Source: Actinopolymorpha sp. NPDC004070
GTDB lineage: Bacteria; Actinomycetota; Actinomycetes; Propionibacteriales; Actinopolymorphaceae
Reading direction: 5' to 3'
Assembly (NCBI RefSeq): GCF_040610475.1
Contig: NZ_JBEXMJ010000006.1
Coordinates: 286,252 to 350,251, forward strand
Length of the DNA: 64,000 bases
Below the pieces are notes generated by a model. It was not told the origin of the DNA, did not search any database, and worked only from the letters and a program-made list of their open reading frames with translations. Positions 56,286-64,000 of the stretch are shown here, one piece after another; the first letter of the stretch is position 1, and every line of letters starts with the position of its first letter. Position numbers and translations under genes: made by a program.

Positions 56286-57899
56286 CTACTGCGCCTTGCT
56301 CGCGTCGACCAACCAGAACCGGAAGGTGTAGAGCGGGTCGAAGGTGTCCTTGACACCGGTCACGCCGTCGCGCACGGCGGCGATCATGTTGTCCTGCCAC
56401 AGCGGGATCAGCGGCACGTCCTGGGTGGCGATCGTCTGGATCTGCGAGAACGCCTGCTGCCGCTTCTGCTGGTCCGGAGTGGACTTCTCCTGGGTCAGCA
56501 GCTTGTCCATCTGCGGGTTGGAGTAGCCGTAGCCCGCGCCGATGAAGTTGTTCTTGGCGTAGAACGGCGACAGGTAGTTGTCGGTGTCGGGGAAGTCGGG
56601 GTACCACCCGAGCTGCCAGCCGTCGTAGGCACCGGCGGCGTAGTCCTTCTTGTACTGCTCCCACGACGCCGACTTCAGCGAGATCTTGAACAGGCCGCCG
56701 GCTTCGAGCTGGCGCTTGATCTCGGCGTACATGTCCGCCGAGGCCTCGCCGTAGTGGTCGGGGCTGTACCACAGCTGCGCGGTCACCGGGGTGCTCACGC
56801 CCGCCTTCTGCAGCAGGGCCTTCGCCTTGGCCACGTCGGGCTGGTCACCGAACGCGGACTTGAACTTCTCCTCGTGCCCGGGCAGGCCCTTCGGAACCAT
56901 CGTGTACAGCGGGGTCACGGTGTCGTTGTAGACGCCGCTGGCGATGGCCTTCCGGTCCAGCAGGCTGGCGGCGGCCTGGCGGACCTCCTTCTTGGCGAAG
57001 GGGCCCTTCTTGTTGTTGAAGGCGACATACTGGATGCCGGTGCCCGACCCCTTGACGACCTTGACCTTCTTCGACGCGCCGTTCTTCTCCAGGTCCTTCA
57101 GCAGCGTGGGGGTGAGGGTGCGGTAGGCCACCTGGACCTCACCGCTTTCCACCGCGCTCTTCAGGCTCTTCTCGTCCTTGTAGATCTGGACGAGCACCTT
57201 GCTGTTGGAGAGCTTCTTCTCGCCGTGGTAGTTGGCGTTCGGCTCCAGCACGATCTGCTGGGACGGGTCGTACTTCGTCACCTTGTACGGCCCGGAGCCG
57301 ATGATCTTGTCGTTCCCCATCGGCTGCAGCTTGTCGGCCGGGTACTTCTCGTCCGGCACGATCGAGGCGGCCGCGGTGGTGAGGCGGAACGGCCAGGTCG
57401 CGTCGGGGAACTTCAGGTGGAAGACCGCGGTCTGCGGGTCCTTCGCCTCGGTGGAGGCGAGCTGGTCGGCGAAGATGCTCGACGGCCCGTTGGGGTCGGC
57501 GATCTTCAGCATCCGGTCGAAGCTGAACTTCACGTCCTTGCTCGTCAGCGGGCTGCCGTCGGAGAACTTGAGGTCCTTCTTCAGGGTGCAGGTGTAGGTC
57601 TTCGGGTCGGTGAACTCGCACTTCTCGGCCGCGTCGGGCTTGGGGGTGCTCCCGCCCGGCGGAATCGACAGCAGCGTCTGCGCCGAGTTGTAGAGGACCT
57701 CCCAGCCCGGGTTGTCGTAGGAGCCGGACGGGTCCACCGTGCCGAAGGCGTCCGTGGTGCCGAAGACCAGTGGCGCCTTGCCCCCACCGCCGCCGCTGTC
57801 GGTGTCGCTGCCGGACTGGCTGCCGCACGCGGTCACAGCGAGGGCCAGCGCACCGCCCGCCGCCAGCACCCGCACCATCCGGCCGGTGAATGGTCGCAT
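56286..57899 (-). CDS. Peptide ABC transporter substrate-binding lipoprotein
   Basis: A 537-aa family-5 extracellular binding protein. ATG 57899 follows GAGG with a 6-nt gap; two earlier in-frame starts have no site. The signal peptide ends in lipobox AVTAC (Cys near residue 25), then a Gly/Ser/Asp linker. Family parts are YNSAQTLLSIPPGG near residue 67, YTCTLKKDLKFSDGSPLTSKDVKFSFDRM (in parts) and the end IQTIATQDVPLIPLWQDN. It captures oligopeptides, or possibly nickel or opines, for the downstream permeases. Confidence 0.94.
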   Translation of the reverse strand: MRPFTGRMVRVLAAGGALALAVTACGSQSGSDTDSGGGGGKAPLVFGTTDAFGTVDPSGSYDNPGWEVLYNSAQTLLSIPPGGSTPKPDAAEKCEFTDPKTYTCTLKKDLKFSDGSPLTSKDVKFSFDRMLKIADPNGPSSIFADQLASTEAKDPQTAVFHLKFPDATWPFRLTTAAASIVPDEKYPADKLQPMGNDKIIGSGPYKVTKYDPSQQIVLEPNANYHGEKKLSNSKVLVQIYKDEKSLKSAVESGEVQVAYRTLTPTLLKDLEKNGASKKVKVVKGSGTGIQYVAFNNKKGPFAKKEVRQAAASLLDRKAIASGVYNDTVTPLYTMVPKGLPGHEEKFKSAFGDQPDVAKAKALLQKAGVSTPVTAQLWYSPDHYGEASADMYAEIKRQLEAGGLFKISLKSASWEQYKKDYAAGAYDGWQLGWYPDFPDTDNYLSPFYAKNNFIGAGYGYSNPQMDKLLTQEKSTPDQQKRQQAFSQIQTIATQDVPLIPLWQDNMIAAVRDGVTGVKDTFDPLYTFRFWLVDASKAQ

Positions 57900-58256
57900 T
57901 TTCCACCTCATCGTCAAGGGAAGGCCCGGAGCGGCCCGCCCCGCACCATAGCCCTCGGTGACCAACTACGGAATGTCAGACCTCTCACGTTGGCGTCGCG
58001 ATTGCACAACAAATCCTCGGGAGTACGGAGAGTACGCCGAAAGTACAGCGGGTTGCCGGGCTCGCGAGCGTGGGATCTCTCCCGAAATCCGGCGAAGCAC
58101 CGCAAGCCGCCCACAAGCCGCCCGGCACCCTGGAGCGGTGATTGCCGAGCCGACCCGGTCACCCGAACGGCCGAGTGCCGACGCCTCAGCGTTAGCGGCA
58201 CCCGGCCGTGTCGTGACGATCAGAGACGGATCTTCGCGGATCGTCTCCGGGCGAAC
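57900..58256. other. Gap between metH and the peptide operon
   Basis: 357 nt without a gene. It holds the promoter of the peptide operon (right to left) and the metH terminator. Three AGTAC words at 58022, 58031 and 58042 form a short direct-repeat array with spacing of 9 and 11 nt; a regulator site is possible. I see no convincing -35/-10 pair and no riboswitch. Confidence 0.45.
58223..58247 (-). terminator. Hairpin after metH
   Basis: Stem of GAGAC + GATC (58223-58227, 58229-58232) with GATC + GTCTC (58239-58247), a 1-nt bulge and a 6-nt loop, 9 nt past the metH stop. Moderate terminator. Confidence 0.55.
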
Positions 58257-61736
<3,480 letters not shown>

Positions 61737-61991
61737 GAGGGTCGCTCCTTGTTGATCGGCTGATCGGGACAGACCGCCACCAGCGTACCCGGGCGTCCAC
61801 CCACCGGACCGTGTTCTTGGACTCCGAGATCTTGGACCTCGAGATCACTCGCGGGTGGCGGTCGGCACGTCGCGACGTGCGTGACGGCGCAGCCACGTAG
61901 GCTATCGGAGGTGGTGTCCGGCGGGTCCGGCATAGTTGGCGGGTCCGGCACCGTGCGGCGTCGGACACCGACAACAGGGAGGACGATCCAC

Positions 61992-62861
61992 GTGCTCGAG
62001 CTCGAAGGCACGCCGGAGCTGGATGACCCGGTCCTCCTCGCGGCCTTCGAGGGATGGAACGACGCCGCGGACGCGGCGAGTTCCGCACTGGACCACCTGG
62101 CGAAGGTGTGGAAGGCCCAGCCCCTCGGGGAGCTGGGGTCCGACGACTACTACGACTACCAGGTCAACCGGCCCACGGTCGGCGCCGACGCGCAGGGCGT
62201 ACGCAGGATCACCTGGCCCTCCACCCGGGTCATGGTCGCCCGGCCGCCCGACGCGCCACGCGACGTGATCCTGGTCCGAGGCATCGAACCCAACATGCGG
62301 TGGCGGCAGTTCTGCGCGGAGATCCTGGACGTCGCCGACAGCCTCGGCGCGGAGATGGCGGTCCTGCTCGGCGCGCTGCTGGCCGACAGCCCGCACACCC
62401 GGCCGATCCCGGTCACCGCGAGCGCCACCGATCCCGAGCTCGCCTCGGCCCTGGGCCTGGAGGCGCCGACGTACGAAGGTCCGACCGGCGTGCTGGGCGT
62501 CCTGCAGGAGGCCTGCCACAGCGAGAGCCTTCCGGCGGTGTCGTTCTGGGCGGCAGTTCCGCACTACGTCGCGTCCAGCCCGTGCCCGAAGGCCACCCTC
62601 GCCCTGCTGCGCAAGGTCGAGGACCTGCTGGACCTCACGGTGCCGCTCGGCGACCTGCCCGAGGACGCCCGCGCGTGGGAGCGAGGCGTGGACGACCTGG
62701 CCCGCGACGACACCGAGGTGTCGGAGTACGTCCAGTCGCTGGAGCAGGCCCGCGACGCGGCCGACCTGCCGGAGGCCACCGGCGAGGCGATCGCCAAGGA
62801 GTTCGAGCGGTACCTCCGCCGGCGCCCGGAGCGGGGCGGCGGGGAGCAGGACAGACCCTAG
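61992..62861 (+). CDS. PAC2-family protein
   Basis: A 289-aa protein of the PAC2 group, related to proteasome assembly chaperones in eukaryotes and archaea and common in actinobacteria. Core parts: PVLLAAFEGWNDAADAASSALDHL near the N-terminus, the loop EPNMRWRQFCAEIL near residue 100, GALLADSPHTRPIPVTASA near 125, and a helical C-terminus. GTG 61992 follows GGGAGG (61977-61982) by 9 nt. The leader has repeats. A link to the proteasome genes 16 kb away is possible but untested; its stop is 2 nt from that of the CGNR gene. Confidence 0.92.
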   Translation: MLELEGTPELDDPVLLAAFEGWNDAADAASSALDHLAKVWKAQPLGELGSDDYYDYQVNRPTVGADAQGVRRITWPSTRVMVARPPDAPRDVILVRGIEPNMRWRQFCAEILDVADSLGAEMAVLLGALLADSPHTRPIPVTASATDPELASALGLEAPTYEGPTGVLGVLQEACHSESLPAVSFWAAVPHYVASSPCPKATLALLRKVEDLLDLTVPLGDLPEDARAWERGVDDLARDDTEVSEYVQSLEQARDAADLPEATGEAIAKEFERYLRRRPERGGGEQDRP

Positions 62862-62863
62862 GG

Positions 62864-63421
62864 TCAGGCTCCCGCGCTTTCTCCGCTCCGTCGTTCGCGC
62901 ATCGCCCGCATCTTGTGCCGGGCACCGCAGGTGCGCATGCTGCACCACACCCCCTTGTTGCCCGGGGACCGGTCGTAGAAGACCCATCTGCAGTCCGGTG
63001 AGGCGCAGACCTTGAGCCGGTCGCGCCGGCCGGCCAGCTCCTCGACCGCGAGCGACGCCAGCAGGTCACCGGCGAACTCCCCGAGTGCGGACCCGTCCGC
63101 CGGCGGTAACCGCAGCGTGCCGTCCCGGTTCCACCGCGGCGGCCGCAGCGACCGCTCGGCGTGGGCGTTCAGGACGTCGTGCACGTGGGCGGCGTTCGAG
63201 CCCTCGAGGTGGTCCCGGATCGCCTCCCGCAGCTCGAGGAGTCCGGGCAGGCCGTCGTCGTCGAGCTCCGCCGCGGCCGCGGCTCCGGCGTGCGCGACCA
63301 GCCACTCCCGCGCGTCCGGCAGGTCGGCCCAGGCGTCCTCGTCGTACAGGAACCTCGCCGAGTTGCAGAACTCCTCGACCCGGGCGAGCGGCTCGGGTGC
63401 TGCTGGTCGGTCGTACGGCAT
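62864..63421 (-). CDS. CGNR zinc-finger transcriptional regulator
   Basis: A 185-aa protein with the ABATE-type N-terminal domain (RVEEFCNSARFLYDEDAWADLPDAREWL in parts) and a C-terminal CGNR zinc finger: CASPDCRWVFYDRSPGNKGVWCSMRTCGARHKM (in parts), where two Cys pairs bind zinc and RHKM contacts DNA. The variant of CGNR here reads CGAR. ATG 63421 is 7 nt after TAACGT; a GTG six codons upstream overlaps that box. It is divergent from the alpha/beta hydrolase and likely controls it through GTAAC boxes. Confidence 0.92.
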   Translation of the reverse strand: MPYDRPAAPEPLARVEEFCNSARFLYDEDAWADLPDAREWLVAHAGAAAAAELDDDGLPGLLELREAIRDHLEGSNAAHVHDVLNAHAERSLRPPRWNRDGTLRLPPADGSALGEFAGDLLASLAVEELAGRRDRLKVCASPDCRWVFYDRSPGNKGVWCSMRTCGARHKMRAMRERRSGESAGA

Positions 63422-63429
63422 GGGCGCAA

Positions 63430-63498
63430 CGTTACCCACTGAGGAATTGAACCGGTAACGTCCCGCCTGTTACCGTCATCGAGGTTCTACCGGTAACG
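63430..63498. promoter_or_regulatory. Four GGTAACG boxes between CGNR and hydrolase genes
   Basis: Copies: CGTTACC 63430-63436, CGGTAACG 63453-63460, GTTACCG 63469-63475, CGGTAACG 63491-63498. Boxes 2 and 3 form a perfect 7-bp dyad with 9-bp spacing; boxes 2 and 4 are 10-bp direct repeats 38 bp apart. Box 1 overlaps the CGNR -10 hexamer. This fits binding by the CGNR protein itself. Confidence 0.72.
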
Positions 63499-63514
63499 CG
63501 ACGAAGGAGCCGAC

Positions 63515-63928
63515 ATGACCACCGCACCGAACCTGGCCCCGAAGCTCACCGAGGAGTACCACAGCCCGCACGGCGTCGTGCGCTGGACCCGCCTTGGCGC
63601 CGGCCCGCCGGTCGTCCTGCTGCACGGAACGCCGTTCTCCTCCCACGTCTGGCGCGACGTCGCCGCCGGCCTCTCCGCCGGCCACACGGTGTACCTCTGG
63701 GACATGCCGGGCTACGGGCAGTCGGAGATGCGCGCCGGGCAGGACGTGTCCCTGGCCGCGCAGCAGGAGGTGTTCACCGGTCTGCTCCGGCACTGGGGCC
63801 TCGACTCCGACGGGCGCAGACCCGCCGTGGTCGCGCACGACTTCGGCGGCGCGGTCGCGTTGCGCACGACGCTGCTCGACGGTGTGCCGTACGACCGGCT
63901 GGTGCTGTCGCCGCCTCCTGAAGACTGA
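63515..63928 (+). pseudogene. Alpha/beta hydrolase, cut off by an IS element
   Basis: The first 133 or so residues match alpha/beta hydrolases of the haloalkane dehalogenase/epoxide hydrolase type: oxyanion-region HGTPFSSHVW (near residue 38), the strand VYLWDMPGYGQSEM, and the nucleophile elbow AHDFGGAVAL (Asp in HDFGG, so an Asp nucleophile). The sequence departs from the family after YDRLVL (about 63914), and the stop TGA (63926-63928) lies in IS sequence. The Asp-His partner residues are lost, so the product should be inactive. The ATG follows AAGGAG at 63504-63509. Confidence 0.87.
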
Positions 63929-64000
63929 CCCCCTGGGGTTCTCCGAAAGTTGACCCCCTCCTGAGTCTTGGAGGGTGTTGAAAGTGGAGGACTGGGCGGA
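63912..64000 (+). mobile_element. Left end of an IS21-like insertion sequence
   Basis: From about 63912 the hydrolase sense is lost and terminal repeats typical of IS21 elements appear: TGACCCCCT at 63926-63934 and 63951-63959, and CTCCTGA at 63915-63921 and 63958-63964. An IstA start follows. The exact left border is uncertain by a few bases, and the right end is outside the window. Confidence 0.78.
63984..64000 (+). CDS. istA: IS21 transposase IstA, first codons only
   Basis: GTG 63984 begins V-E-D-W-A, the usual opening of IS21 transposases (VEDWAEIRRL type). GGAGG at 63970-63974 lies 9 nt upstream; a GTG at 63975 is in frame but too close to it. The rest is beyond the window edge. Confidence 0.68.

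Noticed and set aside
61737..61991. Possible B12 or SAM riboswitch before metH
   Set aside because: I looked for a B12-box and paired stems on the metH strand and found none; the repeats there read better as a leader of the PAC2 gene.

Overview
The window is a 64 kb piece of a high-GC actinobacterial chromosome. The GC-rich third codon positions, frequent GTG starts, F420-type oxidoreductase, sdhCAB with a single large membrane subunit, and above all a complete Pup-proteasome locus (arc/mpa, dop, pup, prcB, prcA, pafA, pafB, pafC) flanked by tatA-tatC and helY all point to an actinomycete. The gene mix would suit the Propionibacteriales/Actinopolymorpha neighbourhood, but the sequence alone does not prove the genus.

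Left part (1-11,760): a divergent pair for lysine breakdown (kdd, cut by the left edge, and a KamA-type aminomutase) is followed by a sugar-use cluster. In that cluster a GH4 glycosidase and a DeoR regulator face a PfkB kinase, an ABC sugar importer (binding protein and two permeases) and an AraC regulator. A GNAT acetyltransferase, a decayed gene with two frameshifts and an ArsR regulator close this part.

Middle-left (11,761-26,830): sdhCAB with a divergent LysR gene, a stand-alone ATP-dependent DNA ligase with an RNA methyltransferase, a PadR regulator coupled to a shortened SnoaL-like protein, an LLM oxidoreductase, an Lrp regulator, an M24 peptidase, a YbaK-like deacylase, an AlkZ-like winged-helix protein, a 5'-3' exonuclease and a DUF2961 protein.

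Centre (26,844-45,591): helY, a lipid kinase, tatC, tatA, a small membrane protein, pafC, pafB, DUF3866 (opposite strand), a tandem FKBP lipoprotein, pafA, prcA, prcB, pup, dop, arc and trmI. These genes tag, untag, unfold and degrade proteins, export folded proteins, and control the DNA-damage response (PafBC).

Right part (45,624-64,000): an M50 protease, a RecB-like nuclease, a two-component system, an MFS transporter, a complete oligopeptide ABC operon, metH, a PAC2 protein, and a CGNR regulator divergent from an alpha/beta hydrolase. The hydrolase is broken by the left end of an IS21-like element that runs off the window edge.

Many genes here have a TANNNT -10 hexamer 6-9 nt before the start codon and no ribosome-binding site, which suggests leaderless transcripts and helps to fix several starts. 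I found no CRISPR array, prophage, tRNA or rRNA. The most notable signals are the atypical KamA active-site loop, the GTAAC-box switch beside the IS-broken hydrolase, the palindromes over promoters and starts, and the small membrane protein gene in the proteasome/Tat locus.
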